A stretch of DNA of 42,379 nucleotides from Bradyrhizobium sp. (lineage in GTDB: Bacteria > Pseudomonadota > Alphaproteobacteria > Rhizobiales > Xanthobacteraceae). This document shows positions 1-10,445 of the stretch, piece by piece (positions within the stretch are counted from its first letter, which is position 1; every line of letters starts with the position of its first letter). The translations under genes were made by a program, and so were the position numbers. The notes beneath the pieces were generated by a model. The model did not search any database. It was not told where the DNA came from and saw only the letters and a program-made list of their open reading frames with translations. Where the stretch lies: assembly GCF_019242285.1 (NCBI RefSeq), contig NZ_JAFAVV010000741.1:1-42379 (forward strand). The letters run 5' to 3'.

Positions 1-102
1 CGCGGCCCGAGCCCGCTCGTAGAGCGCGCGGCGGCTCTCGCCCGGGGCGTTGGGGTCCAGGCCGGCAATGGCACGGGCGATCAGCGGGTAGTAGTCGGCC
101 AT
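1..102 (-). CDS. N-terminal part of an uncharacterised protein (MADYYPLIARAIAGLDPNAPGESRRALYERARAA...), truncated by window edge
   Basis: Reverse complement from the CAT at 100-102 reads open to the window edge with plausible coding content, just upstream of nothing else on this strand. Confidence 0.6.
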   Translation of the reverse strand, partial: MADYYPLIARAIAGLDPNAPGESRRALYERARAA

Positions 103-138
103 GTCAACTCAACCTGCGCGCTTCGCTGTCATATCCCG

Positions 139-1431
139 TCACGCCTCGAACGGGTTCTGCACCAGAATAGTATCCTCGCGTTCGGGGCTGGTGGAAAGCA
201 GGGCGATGGGACAACCCACGAGTTCCTCGACGCGGCGGACATATTTGATGGCCTGCGCCGGCAGATCGGCCCAGGACCTTGCATTGGCGGTCGGCTGCTT
301 CCAGCCCTCGATCGTCTCATAGATCGGAACCACCCTGGCCTGCGCCCCCTCGCCGGCGGGCAAGTGGTCGATCTCCCGCCCGTCAAGCCGATAGCCGGTG
401 CAGACCTCGACGGTCTCGAAGCCGTCCAGGATATCGAGCTTGGTGAGCGCCAATCCGTTGATGCCGCTGGTCCGCACCGTCTGGCGCACCAGCGTGGCGT
501 CGAACCAGCCACAGCGCCGCTTGCGCCCGGTATTGACGCCGAATTCGCGGCCACGGCGGCCGATCTCCTCGCCGATCTCGTCATGCAGCTCGGTCGGAAA
601 CGGGCCTTGGCCGACCCGGGTCGTATAGGCCTTGCAGATGCCGAGCACGTAACCGATCCCGCCCGGTCCCATGCCGGTACCGGTCGCGGCCTGGGCCGCT
701 ACCGTGTTCGACGAGGTGACATAGGGATAGGTGCCATGGTCGACGTCGAGGAGCGCGCCCTGCGCGCCCTCGAACAGGATGCGCTTGCCCTCGCGGCGCT
801 TCAGATCGAGGAGCCGCCACACCGTCTCGGCATAGGGCAGGAGCTTGGGTGCCAATTCCCTGAGCTCGTCCAGGATCGCCCGGCCGTCGATTTCCTCCAG
901 GCTGAGACCGCGCCGTAGCGTATTGTGGTGCGCCAGCAATCGGTCGATCTTAGCCGGCAGCGTATCGAGATCGGCGAGATCCATCAGGCGAATCGCACGA
1001 CGGCCGGCCTTGTCCTCGTAGGCGGGGCCGATGCCGCGACGGGTGGTGCCGATCGCGGTGATCGCGTTGGAGGACTCGCGCAGCGCATCCAGCTCGCGAT
1101 GCAGCGGCAGGATCAGCGTGACGTTCTCGGCGATTCGCAGGTTTTCCGGGCTGACGGCAACACCCTGCGTCCTCAGCTTCGCCACCTCGTCGAGGAACGC
1201 CCGGGGGTCGAACACAACGCCATTGCCGATCACCGCCAGCTTGGACGGCCGCAGCACGCCGGACGGCAGCAGCGCCAGCTTGTAGGTTTCCCCGTTGATC
1301 ACGAGGGTGTGGCCCGCATTGTGGCCGCCCTGGAAGCGCACGACGATGTCGGCCTGCTCCGACAGCCAGTCGACGATCTTGCCCTTCCCTTCGTCGCCCC
1401 ATTGGGCGCCGACGACGACGACATTGGCCAT
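139..1431 (-). CDS. purA: Adenylosuccinate synthetase
   Basis: 430 aa; [42 protein letters not shown] is the characteristic PurA N-terminus; [24 protein letters not shown] also diagnostic. Confidence 0.98.
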   Translation of the reverse strand: MANVVVVGAQWGDEGKGKIVDWLSEQADIVVRFQGGHNAGHTLVINGETYKLALLPSGVLRPSKLAVIGNGVVFDPRAFLDEVAKLRTQGVAVSPENLRIAENVTLILPLHRELDALRESSNAITAIGTTRRGIGPAYEDKAGRRAIRLMDLADLDTLPAKIDRLLAHHNTLRRGLSLEEIDGRAILDELRELAPKLLPYAETVWRLLDLKRREGKRILFEGAQGALLDVDHGTYPYVTSSNTVAAQAATGTGMGPGGIGYVLGICKAYTTRVGQGPFPTELHDEIGEEIGRRGREFGVNTGRKRRCGWFDATLVRQTVRTSGINGLALTKLDILDGFETVEVCTGYRLDGREIDHLPAGEGAQARVVPIYETIEGWKQPTANARSWADLPAQAIKYVRRVEELVGCPIALLSTSPEREDTILVQNPFEA

Positions 1432-2531
1432 TCGGTGACACTTCCCTCTGCAATCTTGGCTTCACGCGAGCGCGACCCCAGTGGAAGACCAGTCCCGAAG
1501 GATCGCGTCCGCGGGTGTGCCTTTCCCAGGAACATGCGCCCGGCCGAAACACGGCCAGGGAGCCCGCATGCGAGGTCCCCAACCCGATAAAGGAAGCGGG
1601 CATTTGACGCAAGCTTGAAGGGACCCGAACGGCATCCGCGAGCGCCACAACCCCTTGATATCCCCGGAAAATCTGTATCTCCACGGTCGTGAACCATCTC
1701 ATCCGCTCGATGGGCCGGCGGCTTCCGCATCACTTTCACCGGTCCCCAACCGTCGGCCGGCTGACCGGTCGCCGCTCGATCATGGGATGCGGCACCGCCC
1801 TTCCTCGCGTTCGGCGCGATTTCCTCTCTTGGCGTCGTGCTTGATCCGGTTCAACGGGGCCTGGGCAAGACCGTCGAAGAAAGACCCGAAGGCCGACAGG
1901 AGCATTTTCGACGCAATGCCGAAATCCGCCGTCGGGACGTCTGCGCGACCGCGCTAGCTGCGAGCGAACTGGGGGGCTTTTTGTTCGCGATCGCAGCCCT
2001 CGTCATCGTGGCATGCCTCCCGACGCCTGGTGCCGATCACGCTCGCATCATCGCGGCCTTCGGCGCCAGCAGCCACGGCGCCTTCGCCGGCATGCTGATG
2101 ATCACGAGGTGCAGACCGCAAGCATCTGGAACATCGGCATAGAGATAGCCATCGGCTTCATTGAGAAGACGCTGCACCGGTCGATCACTTGGTTGGAATG
2201 CTTCATTGCCGCGGCGCCCTTCAGCATCCTGATCTCGATCGTGCTCCATGTCGTGAGGACGCGGATGATGCGCCCTGAGGTCGCCGACATTCCAGGCGTG
2301 CCGCATCGCTTCGACACCTCGATCACGACAATCGTCGCGGTCGCGCTGAGGTCGGTTCCGAGCCCGAGTCGCATCCGAGCCCAAGCCGCGCGGTTCGCAT
2401 GGTCGCGATGCATCTGCCCTATTGATGGGCAGCAGGAATCCGTGTCTTTGGACGGGCCGGGAAGCTGCCGGCCCGGCGGCTTCCCGCCGGGCGGGGTCCC
2501 TGCGTCGTGACCCCACAGGCACAATTCACCG

Positions 2532-3461
2532 ATGTCGGCTTCGGACCACACTTCGCGCGCGGCCTCGCCTTACCACTGGCTGGCGCATCAACCCTATCTA
2601 TTGCTCTGCATCACCGCGCTGTGCTGGGCAGGCAATGCGATCGTGGGACGGCTCGCTGCCGGACACATCCCGCCGGCGACGCTCGCCTTCCTCCGCTGGT
2701 CGCTGGCGTTCCTGTTGATCCTGCCCTGGGCGTGGAAGCATCTGAAGCAGGACTGGCCGGCGATCCGCGCCAAGCTTCCGGTCATGGTCGTGATCTCGCT
2801 GACCGGCATCAGCATCTTCAATACGCTGCAATATTGGGCGCTCGAGCACACCGAGGCGCTCAACACGCTGCTCCTGCAATCAGCTGGACCGCTGATCGTC
2901 GCCGTCTGGTCGCTGATCCTGCTCGGCGTGCGGCTGACGCTGGCACAGGCGATCGGCGTGCTGGTATCCCTGATGGGCGTGCTGGTGATCCTGCTGCGCG
3001 GCGACCTCACCGCGCTTTCGGCGATCCAGTTCAACAAGGGCGACCTCATCTTCAGCGTCGCGATGGTCATCTTCAGCCTCTATTCGGTGCTGACGCTGAA
3101 GCGCCCCGCGATCCACGGGCTGTCCTTCGTCGCCTTCACCTTCGGCTGCGGCGCGCTCTGCCTCGTTCCCCTATGGATATGGGAAATGATCTCGCGTCCG
3201 GTCGTGATCCTCGACGCCCGAAATCTGCTGACCCTGCTCTACGTCGCCGTCTTCCCGTCGACGCTGGCCTATCTCTGCTTCAATCGCGGTGTGCAACTGA
3301 TCGGCGCCAACCGCGCTGCGCCGTTCTTTCACGTGGTGCCGGTATTCGGCGCAGTCATGGCGATCGTCTTTCTCGGCGAGCGCCCGCAGCCCTTCCATTT
3401 CATCGGCTTCGCCATGGTGCTGACCGGCGTCTATGTCGCGTCGCGCAAGCAGGCAAGTTGA
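2532..3461 (+). CDS. DMT-superfamily (EamA) transporter
   Basis: 309 aa, about 10 hydrophobic segments, EamA-type repeats (NTLLLQSAGPLIVAVWSL, IGVLVSLMGVLVILLRGD, PSTLAYLCFNRGVQLIGANRAAPF). Confidence 0.9.
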   Translation: MSASDHTSRAASPYHWLAHQPYLLLCITALCWAGNAIVGRLAAGHIPPATLAFLRWSLAFLLILPWAWKHLKQDWPAIRAKLPVMVVISLTGISIFNTLQYWALEHTEALNTLLLQSAGPLIVAVWSLILLGVRLTLAQAIGVLVSLMGVLVILLRGDLTALSAIQFNKGDLIFSVAMVIFSLYSVLTLKRPAIHGLSFVAFTFGCGALCLVPLWIWEMISRPVVILDARNLLTLLYVAVFPSTLAYLCFNRGVQLIGANRAAPFFHVVPVFGAVMAIVFLGERPQPFHFIGFAMVLTGVYVASRKQAS

Positions 3462-3586
3462 GATCGCGCGTCACGCCGTCGCACCGGCCCGTGTTGTCCC
3501 CGACCGTAAGGATAACGATTGTGTCACAACCGCACGTTATGCTTTAAACTGCGGTAGGCCTGCGGCCTGCACGGGGGTTCGGGGAC

Positions 3587-4438
3587 TTGGCGATGATTAC
3601 CGTTCCGGAGCTTGCTGCCGACGCGCTGGGGAAATTTCTCGCCACCTACATGCGGCGCAGGTTCGGCTCGTCGCAGACCGACCTCGTCGAGATGGTACCG
3701 TCAATTGCGCGCATCGCGCTCGAATGCATCGGCAACAGCGACGCGCTCTATCACAATGTCGAGCATACGATGCTGGTGACGCTGGCAGGCCACGACATCC
3801 TGCGCGGCCGCGCGCTGCACAGCCACATGCTCGCGGAAGATTACGCCCATGTGATCATCGCCTGCCTGACCCACGACATCGGCTATGTCCGCGGGGTGTT
3901 CAAGGCCGACGACAAGGAAGGCTATGTCGTCGATGCCGCGGGACGCAAGGTGACGCTGCCGCGCGGCGCGTCCGATGCGGCGCTGCTGCCCTACCATGTC
4001 GACCGCTCCAAGATGTTCGTAATGGAGCGGATCGAAGGCATCGCGCAGCTCGACAAGAACCGCATCGCACGTGCCGTGGAGGGCACGCGGTTTCCCTGCA
4101 CCGTCCCGAGCGAGAACGAGCAATGCGACGAGGAAGCCTCGCTGTTGCGCGCCGCCGACCTGATCGGGCAGCTCGGCGATCCCCATTACATCCGCAAGGC
4201 CAATGCGCTCTATTACGAATTCGAGGAGGCGGGGCTGAACCGGCAGTTCGGCTATTCCTCGCCGGCCGACATCGTCAACCTCTACCCCCAGTTCTACTGG
4301 AACAGCGTGGCGCCGCACGTGCAGACCGCAATCCGCTATCTCAACGTGACCTCCAGCGGCCGGCAATGGATCGCCAACCTCTACAGCAACGTGTTCCGCG
4401 CCGAGCGCGACATCTCGCTGTCGGGGCCGCAGAAATAA
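3587..4438 (+). CDS. HD-domain (metal-dependent phosphohydrolase-like) protein
   Basis: 283 aa; HNVEHTMLV...CLTHDIGYVRGVFKAD is an HD-type metal-binding signature. Start is TTG 3587 or ATG 3593. Confidence 0.75.
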   Translation: MAMITVPELAADALGKFLATYMRRRFGSSQTDLVEMVPSIARIALECIGNSDALYHNVEHTMLVTLAGHDILRGRALHSHMLAEDYAHVIIACLTHDIGYVRGVFKADDKEGYVVDAAGRKVTLPRGASDAALLPYHVDRSKMFVMERIEGIAQLDKNRIARAVEGTRFPCTVPSENEQCDEEASLLRAADLIGQLGDPHYIRKANALYYEFEEAGLNRQFGYSSPADIVNLYPQFYWNSVAPHVQTAIRYLNVTSSGRQWIANLYSNVFRAERDISLSGPQK

Positions 4439-4439
4439 T

Positions 4440-4830
4440 GGATCGACCGGCGCGGCGTCAGAACAGCGCCTTCGATGCCATGTAGATCGCCATTGCGGAC
4501 ACGAAACCGATCGCCAGCAGCGCCAGCCGGCGCCGCGGACTGCGGTTGCCCTTCTCCCAACAGCGCCTGATCCCGAACGCGCTGGTCGGCGGAATCTGCG
4601 CCACCAGCCAGATGCCTTGCGCCACATGCCGCTCGGCTCCGAGCGGCAGCACGGAGGACACCACGAGCCGCCGACGGGACTGACACCGAGCAGGCCCGAG
4701 CTGACGCCGCCTGCAAGGCTGGCCGCCAGGCCGGACTGCCGGATCACTTCCTGGATCGTGGTCTGGTGAAAGCCCTGGCGCGCAAAGCAGATTTCCGCGG
4801 CCTTCAGGATTCATCCCGCCGCGCCGCCAG
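4440..4830 (-). pseudogene. Decayed fusion of a TetR N-terminal HTH fragment (ILKAAEICFARQGFHQTTIQEVIRQSG) and a TSUP/TauE-like membrane fragment (SLAGGVSSGLLGV / VVSSVLPLGAERHVAQGIWLVAQIPPTSAFG...)
   Basis: Recognisable motifs only when switching reading frame; in-frame stop upstream of ILKAAEICF; no intact ORF. Confidence 0.55.
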
Positions 4831-4892
4831 AGCCGCGTCCAGGCGGGCACATCGCGTGGGCGGAGCGTGGCCGATCGACGGCGTCGACGCCG

Positions 4893-5912
4893 ATGCGCTC
4901 CGCCTGGTCGCAGGTCCCGCTTCCCGCCGGAGTCGCGCATGGGACCAATTCCGACGTCGTGCTTGCGAAGTCCGACGTTTCCGGCGCAAGTAGCGGCGCA
5001 TTGCCCGAACAACAGCATCACCCCGCGCTGCGCTGGCTCGTCGACCAGCCCTACCTGCTGTTGAGCCTGACGTCGCTGTTCTGGGCCGTCAACATCGTGC
5101 TGGCGCGCCATGTCGCCGGCCGCGTGCCGCCGCTCACGCTGTCCTGCGTGCGCTGGCTCGGCGTCTTCTCCCTCCTGCTGCCGTTCGCCTGGACGCATCT
5201 GAGGCGGGACTGGCCGGCGTTGCGTGCGCATCTGCCGCTGCTTCTCCTGCTGTCGGCGACCGGCTTCGCCTACAACAACGCGGTCTCCTACTGGGCGATG
5301 CAGTACACGGAAGCACTGAACGCGCTGCTGATCCAGTCGTCGGGGCCGCTGTTCGTGGCGCTGTGGTCGCTGGTGCTGTTCGGCGCGCGGCTCACCGCGG
5401 CGCAGTTCGCCGGCATCGTCATCTCGCTCGCGGGTGTGCTCACCATCATCCTGCGCGGCGACCTGACGGCGCTGGCCGGCATCCGCCCCAACAAGGGCGA
5501 CGTGATGTTCGCAAGCTCGCTCCTGGTATTCGGCCTCTATTCAGCGCTGATGACGCGCCGGCCGGTGACGCATCACCTGTCGCTCCTGGCATTCACCACG
5601 GGCTGCGGCTCGGCGCTGCTGGTGCCGTTCGCGGTCTGGGAGCTGTCGACCGGCCCCACGCTGACACCCGATCTCGTGACGATCGCCACGCTGGTCTATG
5701 TGGTGATCTTCCCGTCGGCGCTCGCCTATCTTTTCTTCAGCCGCGGCATCGCGCTGATCGGGCCGAACCGCGCCGCGCCATTCCTGCATCTGGTGCCGGT
5801 GTTCGGCTCGGCCATGGCGATCCTGCTGCTCAGCGAGCAGCCGCGGCCGTTTCACCTGATCGGCTACGCGCTGGTGCTGGCGGGCGTGGTCATCGCCTCG
5901 CGGCGGGGGTGA
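4893..5912 (+). CDS. DMT-superfamily (EamA) transporter, paralogue of 2532..3461
   Basis: 339 aa ORF; shares QPYLLL, EALN(A/T)LL(I/L)QS(S/A)GPL, ILRGDLTAL..I..NKGD, GPNRAAPF with the upstream copy. True start may be internal. Confidence 0.88.
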   Translation: MRSAWSQVPLPAGVAHGTNSDVVLAKSDVSGASSGALPEQQHHPALRWLVDQPYLLLSLTSLFWAVNIVLARHVAGRVPPLTLSCVRWLGVFSLLLPFAWTHLRRDWPALRAHLPLLLLLSATGFAYNNAVSYWAMQYTEALNALLIQSSGPLFVALWSLVLFGARLTAAQFAGIVISLAGVLTIILRGDLTALAGIRPNKGDVMFASSLLVFGLYSALMTRRPVTHHLSLLAFTTGCGSALLVPFAVWELSTGPTLTPDLVTIATLVYVVIFPSALAYLFFSRGIALIGPNRAAPFLHLVPVFGSAMAILLLSEQPRPFHLIGYALVLAGVVIASRRG

Positions 5913-5918
5913 GGACGG

Positions 5919-7604
5919 CTAGGCCGCCCGCACCTTGGCGAGGAAGCCGTCGACCGCGCTGCGCAGCATGCCGGACTGGTTGTCGAGCTCGCGGGCGTTG
6001 GTGAGCACCTCGGAAGCCGCCTTTCCGGTGGCCTCGGCCGCGGAGGTGACCCCGCCGATATGGGCGTTGATCTCGTTCGAGCCCGCCGCCACCGACTGGA
6101 TGTTGCGGGCGATCTCGCGGGTCGCCTCGCCCTGCTGCTCGATCGAGTTCGAGATGCTGATCGTGATCTCGCTCATCTGCGAGATGGTCTGGGTGATGCC
6201 ATTGATCGCCGTCACCGCATCGCCGGTCGACTGCTGCATCGCCGCGACCTGGCCGGAGATCTCCTCGGTCGCCTTGGCGGTCTGGTTGGCCAGCGCCTTG
6301 ACCTCGGAGGCAACCACCGCGAAGCCCCGGCCGGATTCGCCGGCGCGGGCCGCCTCGATGGTGGCGTTCAGCGCAAGCAGGTTGGTCTGTGCGGCGATCG
6401 AATGAATGAGTTTCACCACCTCGCCGATCTTCTCGGCGCCGGTCGACAGCACCTGCACGGTGGCATTGGTGCGCTCGGCGTCGCCGACGGCCTTGCTGGC
6501 GATCTCGCTGGAGCGCGCCACCTGGCGCGAGATCTCGGAAACCGAACCGGAAAGCTGCTCGGCCGCAGCAGCGACCGTGCCGACATTGCCGGAAGCGCTC
6601 TGCGAAGCGGCACTGACGTTCGCAGCCCGGGCGCTGGCGTCGCTCGCGGTCGACGTCATCGATTGCGCGGTGGTCTGCATGCCGGCGGCGGCGGTCGAGA
6701 CCGATCGGACGATGCCGTTGACGCTGCGCTCGAAGTCGCTGGCCAGGTTCTCCATCGCGCCACGGCGTTCGGCGGCGGCGCGGGCCTGGTTCGCGGCCTC
6801 GGCCTGCTCGAGCTCGCGCATGCGAACCGCATTGTCCTTGAAGATCTGCACGGTCGATGCCATCGCGCCAACCTCGTCGCCGCGGCCGCTGCCGGGAATG
6901 TCGCCGTCCAGCCGGCCATCGGCGAGGCCGCGCATGTACTGACCCAGCAGGTGCAAGGGACGGCTGATACTGCCACCGATGAGCCAGGCGATGGCGCCCG
7001 CGATCACGCCGATGCCGAGGATCGAAAGGCCGAGCAGCCAGGCGATCGGCCTGAGCTTGGCGTCGAGATCGTCGAGATAGGCGCCGGTGCCGAGATAGAG
7101 GTCGAAGCCGGGCACGGCGACCGCATAACCGATCTTCCGGATCGGCTTCTCCTCGCCGGGCTTCACATACTCATAGTTGAGCAGGATCTGGCCGTTGGCC
7201 TTCACGCCGTTCAATATCTCCCAGGAGAGCTTGCGGCCGTTGGTCACCACCTCCATGCGGTTGGTGCCGACCTGCTTGGGGTCGGGCGAGAGCTGGGTGG
7301 TGCCGTCATAAGTGGTGGCGAAGAAATAGCCCGAGCCGTTGTCATACTTCATGGCATTGCCGAGCCTACGGAACTGGGCCATCGCCTGCTCCTTGGTGAT
7401 CTCACCGGCGTCGACCTCCTTCTTCAGCTCGGAGGCCATGTTGCGCGCGACCTCGACCAGTGTCTTGGTCTGTTCGATCCGGGCATTCAGCATCTCCTGC
7501 TGCATGAGGTAGCCGGCAAGCACGCCCGACACGACCAGGCCGAGCAACGTCACGCCCACCAGAATCGCAAGTTTAGGGGCAATCTTCAGGTTGTTCAGCT
7601 TCAC
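5919..7604 (-). CDS. Methyl-accepting chemotaxis protein (single Cache sensor, HAMP, MCP signal domain)
   Basis: 561 aa; N-terminal TM, Cache-like [31 protein letters not shown], hairpin tip [47 protein letters not shown]. Confidence 0.95.
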   Translation of the reverse strand: MKLNNLKIAPKLAILVGVTLLGLVVSGVLAGYLMQQEMLNARIEQTKTLVEVARNMASELKKEVDAGEITKEQAMAQFRRLGNAMKYDNGSGYFFATTYDGTTQLSPDPKQVGTNRMEVVTNGRKLSWEILNGVKANGQILLNYEYVKPGEEKPIRKIGYAVAVPGFDLYLGTGAYLDDLDAKLRPIAWLLGLSILGIGVIAGAIAWLIGGSISRPLHLLGQYMRGLADGRLDGDIPGSGRGDEVGAMASTVQIFKDNAVRMRELEQAEAANQARAAAERRGAMENLASDFERSVNGIVRSVSTAAAGMQTTAQSMTSTASDASARAANVSAASQSASGNVGTVAAAAEQLSGSVSEISRQVARSSEIASKAVGDAERTNATVQVLSTGAEKIGEVVKLIHSIAAQTNLLALNATIEAARAGESGRGFAVVASEVKALANQTAKATEEISGQVAAMQQSTGDAVTAINGITQTISQMSEITISISNSIEQQGEATREIARNIQSVAAGSNEINAHIGGVTSAAEATGKAASEVLTNARELDNQSGMLRSAVDGFLAKVRAA

Positions 7605-7894
7605 GGGACGATCTCCAGGAACTTGGGCCGGTGGCGGGCGAAACGGGCAGATGATTCAATTAACGATAGATTGAATTTATGAGTGGTCGGTTACGCATGC
7701 CTCCGTAGAAGTTCTGGGTTCCCACGCATGGCGTGGCATTGCTGCCTGGGCGCGTCCTCGAATGATCCGAAGCCCTCGATTGCCGTCCCCGGCAGATCAG
7801 CCCTCCGCGAGCGGCCTAGCCGACAACCGCTGCTCCGTGCTTTGATGTCCATAATAACAAGCCCGCCCCGCGGGGGCGAAAACGGGAGCAACGA

Positions 7895-8938
7895 ATGCCA
7901 AAATTCAGGGTGGTGACGCCGCAGGGCGCGAGCTTCACGGTGGCCGGCGGCGGCTATGCCTACGAGATGGAGGCCCTGGAGCCGATCGGCGCCGAGATCG
8001 TCGAGGCCCCGGCCAACGAGGCGGCATTCATCGCGGCCGCGCGGAATGCGGATGCGATCTACGCCAAGGGCATGCCGATCACCAAGGCGGTCATCGACGC
8101 GCTCGAGAACTGCAGGGTGATCACGCTCGGCAGCGTCGGCGTCGACAGTGTCGACGTGAAGGCCGCGACCGGGCGCGGCATTCCCGTCACCAACGTTCCC
8201 GATACCTTCATCGAGGAGGTCGCCGATCACGCCATGACCCTCCTGCTCGGCGGCTTCCGCCGCCTGGTCGAGCAGGACAGGATGGTCCGCGACGGCCGCT
8301 GGCGGGAAGGCCGCCCGGCGCTGTTGAAGCTGCCGCGCCTGATGGGCCAGACGCTCGGCTTCGTCTCGTTCGGACGGGTGGCGCGCGCGGTCGCCAAGCG
8401 CGCGGCGCCGTTCGGGCTTCGGATGATGGCGTTCGACCCCTTCCTCCAGGAAACGCTGATGTATGATCACGGCGTGATGCCGGCGACGCTGTCGGAGGTG
8501 TTGTCGCAATCCGACTTCATCTCGATGCATGCGCCGGCCCGGCCCGAGGTGCACCACATGCTGGGCGAGAGCCATTTCCGGCAGATGAAGAAGAACGCGA
8601 TCTTCGTCAATACCGGGCGCGGCGCCACGGTGCAGGAGGAGGCGCTGATCAAGGCGCTGCAGGAAGGCTGGATCGCCCACGCCGCCCTCGACGTGCTGGA
8701 GACCGAGCCGCCCTCCCACAACAACCCGCTGCTGTCGATGGAGAACGTCACCCTGACGGCGCACGTCGCCTCGGCCTCCGCGCGCTTCGACGAGGCGCGC
8801 AAGCGGCGGGTCGGCTACGAATTGTCGCTGGTGCTGCAGGGCCTGTGGCCGGTAAGCTGCGTCAATCCGGCGGTGCTGCAGAACACCCAGCTCAGGCGCT
8901 GGCAGCCGGTGAGCATGGATCGCGGGCCGAACAGCTAG
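7895..8938 (+). CDS. D-isomer-specific 2-hydroxyacid dehydrogenase family protein
   Basis: 347 aa; NAD-binding segment and NTGRGATVQEEALIKALQEGWIAHAALDVLETEPP. Confidence 0.9.
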   Translation: MPKFRVVTPQGASFTVAGGGYAYEMEALEPIGAEIVEAPANEAAFIAAARNADAIYAKGMPITKAVIDALENCRVITLGSVGVDSVDVKAATGRGIPVTNVPDTFIEEVADHAMTLLLGGFRRLVEQDRMVRDGRWREGRPALLKLPRLMGQTLGFVSFGRVARAVAKRAAPFGLRMMAFDPFLQETLMYDHGVMPATLSEVLSQSDFISMHAPARPEVHHMLGESHFRQMKKNAIFVNTGRGATVQEEALIKALQEGWIAHAALDVLETEPPSHNNPLLSMENVTLTAHVASASARFDEARKRRVGYELSLVLQGLWPVSCVNPAVLQNTQLRRWQPVSMDRGPNS

Positions 8939-8996
8939 CCTGCCGGATATCTCGAGCGGCGATCAACGCCGCCGAGGACACATCGTGGAGGAAGCC

Positions 8997-10328
8997 ATGA
9001 CGAAGGAGATGTCCCGTCGTGATGCGCTGGCGCTCGGCCTCGCCGGCGCGGCGCTGGCCGCAACCGGCGCACCGGCGCGCGCCGAGATCAAGGCGGTCGA
9101 CGTCGAGCCGCCGTCGCTGCCGATCGAGAAGGGCGCCTCGCTGCGGATGCTGCGGCCGGTGCGCTTCGTGCAGCCGGACGAGGACGTGTTTCGCGCCAAC
9201 GCCAAGCGCTTCACCGAGAAGACCGGCGTCGAGGTCAAGGTCGATTTCGTCGGCTGGGAGGACATCAACCAGCAGACCGCGGTGACCGCAAATTCCGGCG
9301 CCGGTCCCGACCTCATCATCGGCTTCTCCGACTCGCCGCACATCTACGTCGACAAGCTGATCGAGCTCACCGACGTCGCCGACTATCTCGGCAGGCGCTA
9401 TGGCGGCTGGCTGTTCCTCGCCGAGAAATACGGCAGGCGGCACAAGAGCAATGCCTGGATCGGGCTGCCATTCGGCGGCGGCTCCGGCCCGCTGGTCTAT
9501 CGCAAGTCGCTGGTGCAGGCTGCGGGTTTCGAGAGGGTGCCCGACGACCATGAGGGCCTGCTCGCGCTGTGCCAGAAGCTGAAAGCCGCCGGCAAGCCGG
9601 CCGGCTTCGCGCTCGGCAACGCGGTCGGCGACGGCAACGGCTTTGCGAGCTGGCTGTTGTGGTCGCATGGCGCCGCGCTGCTCGATGCGGACGGCAACCT
9701 CACCATCAACAGCAAGGAGACGGTGGCGGCGCTGAAATACCTGAAGCGGCTCTACCCGACCTTCATCGCCGGCACGCCGTCCTGGAACGACGTCTCCAAC
9801 AATCGGGCCTATTCGGCGGAAGAAATCTCGCTGACGGCGAACGGCGTATCGCTGTATTTCGCGTTGAAGAACGACCCGGCGACCAAGGCCATCGCCGACG
9901 ACACCGAGCACCAGCTCGTGCCGAAGGGCGTCGCGAAGGTCTCGCCGATGGGTGCGCTCACCATGAACGCGATGGTGTTCAAGCACAGCCCCTACCCGAA
10001 CGCGGCGAAGGCCTTCCTGCAATTCATGCTGGAACGCGAGCAGTACGAGCCGTGGCTCAACGCCACTTACGGGTACTGGACGCATCCACTCGCCGCCTAC
10101 GACGACAGCGCGGTATGGTCCGGCGACCCGAAGGTCGCGATCTTCAAGAACAGCATGAGGAACCAGTACTGGAACGGCTATGCCGGTCCGATCTCGACCG
10201 CGACCGGCGCCATCAATGCCGACTACGTGCTGGTGCAGATGTGCGCCTCGGTCGCGACCGATGCGGCGACGCCGGAGGCCGCCGCCGCAGAAGCCGAGCG
10301 TCGCGCCAAGCGCTATTTCAGGCGGTAG
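8997..10328 (+). CDS. ABC transporter extracellular solute-binding protein (sugar type), Tat-like signal
   Basis: Start at ATG 8997 after GGAGGAAGCC; MSRRDALALGLAGAALAATGAPARA Tat-like leader; family 1 SBP-like body. Confidence 0.9.
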   Translation: MTKEMSRRDALALGLAGAALAATGAPARAEIKAVDVEPPSLPIEKGASLRMLRPVRFVQPDEDVFRANAKRFTEKTGVEVKVDFVGWEDINQQTAVTANSGAGPDLIIGFSDSPHIYVDKLIELTDVADYLGRRYGGWLFLAEKYGRRHKSNAWIGLPFGGGSGPLVYRKSLVQAAGFERVPDDHEGLLALCQKLKAAGKPAGFALGNAVGDGNGFASWLLWSHGAALLDADGNLTINSKETVAALKYLKRLYPTFIAGTPSWNDVSNNRAYSAEEISLTANGVSLYFALKNDPATKAIADDTEHQLVPKGVAKVSPMGALTMNAMVFKHSPYPNAAKAFLQFMLEREQYEPWLNATYGYWTHPLAAYDDSAVWSGDPKVAIFKNSMRNQYWNGYAGPISTATGAINADYVLVQMCASVATDAATPEAAAAEAERRAKRYFRR

Positions 10329-10330
10329 TG

Positions 10331-10434
10331 CCGGTCGTTCCGGGGCACGCAAGCGAGCCCGGAACCTCGAGATTCCATGGTGCGCAATTGCGCAACATAG
10401 TTCGATGCTTCGCATCGCCCCGGAATGACGGGAG
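10331..10434. repeat. REP-like palindromic element between SBP and permease genes
   Basis: Outer arms GTCGTTCCGGGGC (10334-10346) / GCCCCGGAATGAC (10417-10429), one mismatch; inner CGATGC-TTC-GCATCG and TGCGCAATTGCGCA palindromes; shares the CATTCCGG core with copies near 33.8 and 34.7 kb. Confidence 0.75.
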
Positions 10435-10445
10435 AAGGTCCACCG

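Noticed and set aside
3701-4747. 348-aa minus-strand ORF
   Set aside because: Mostly antisense of the HD-domain gene; only its N-terminal part (TetR/TSUP remnant) is meaningful and is reported as a pseudogene.
6060-7682. 540-aa plus-strand ORF
   Set aside because: Antisense to the chemotaxis receptor; low-complexity composition.
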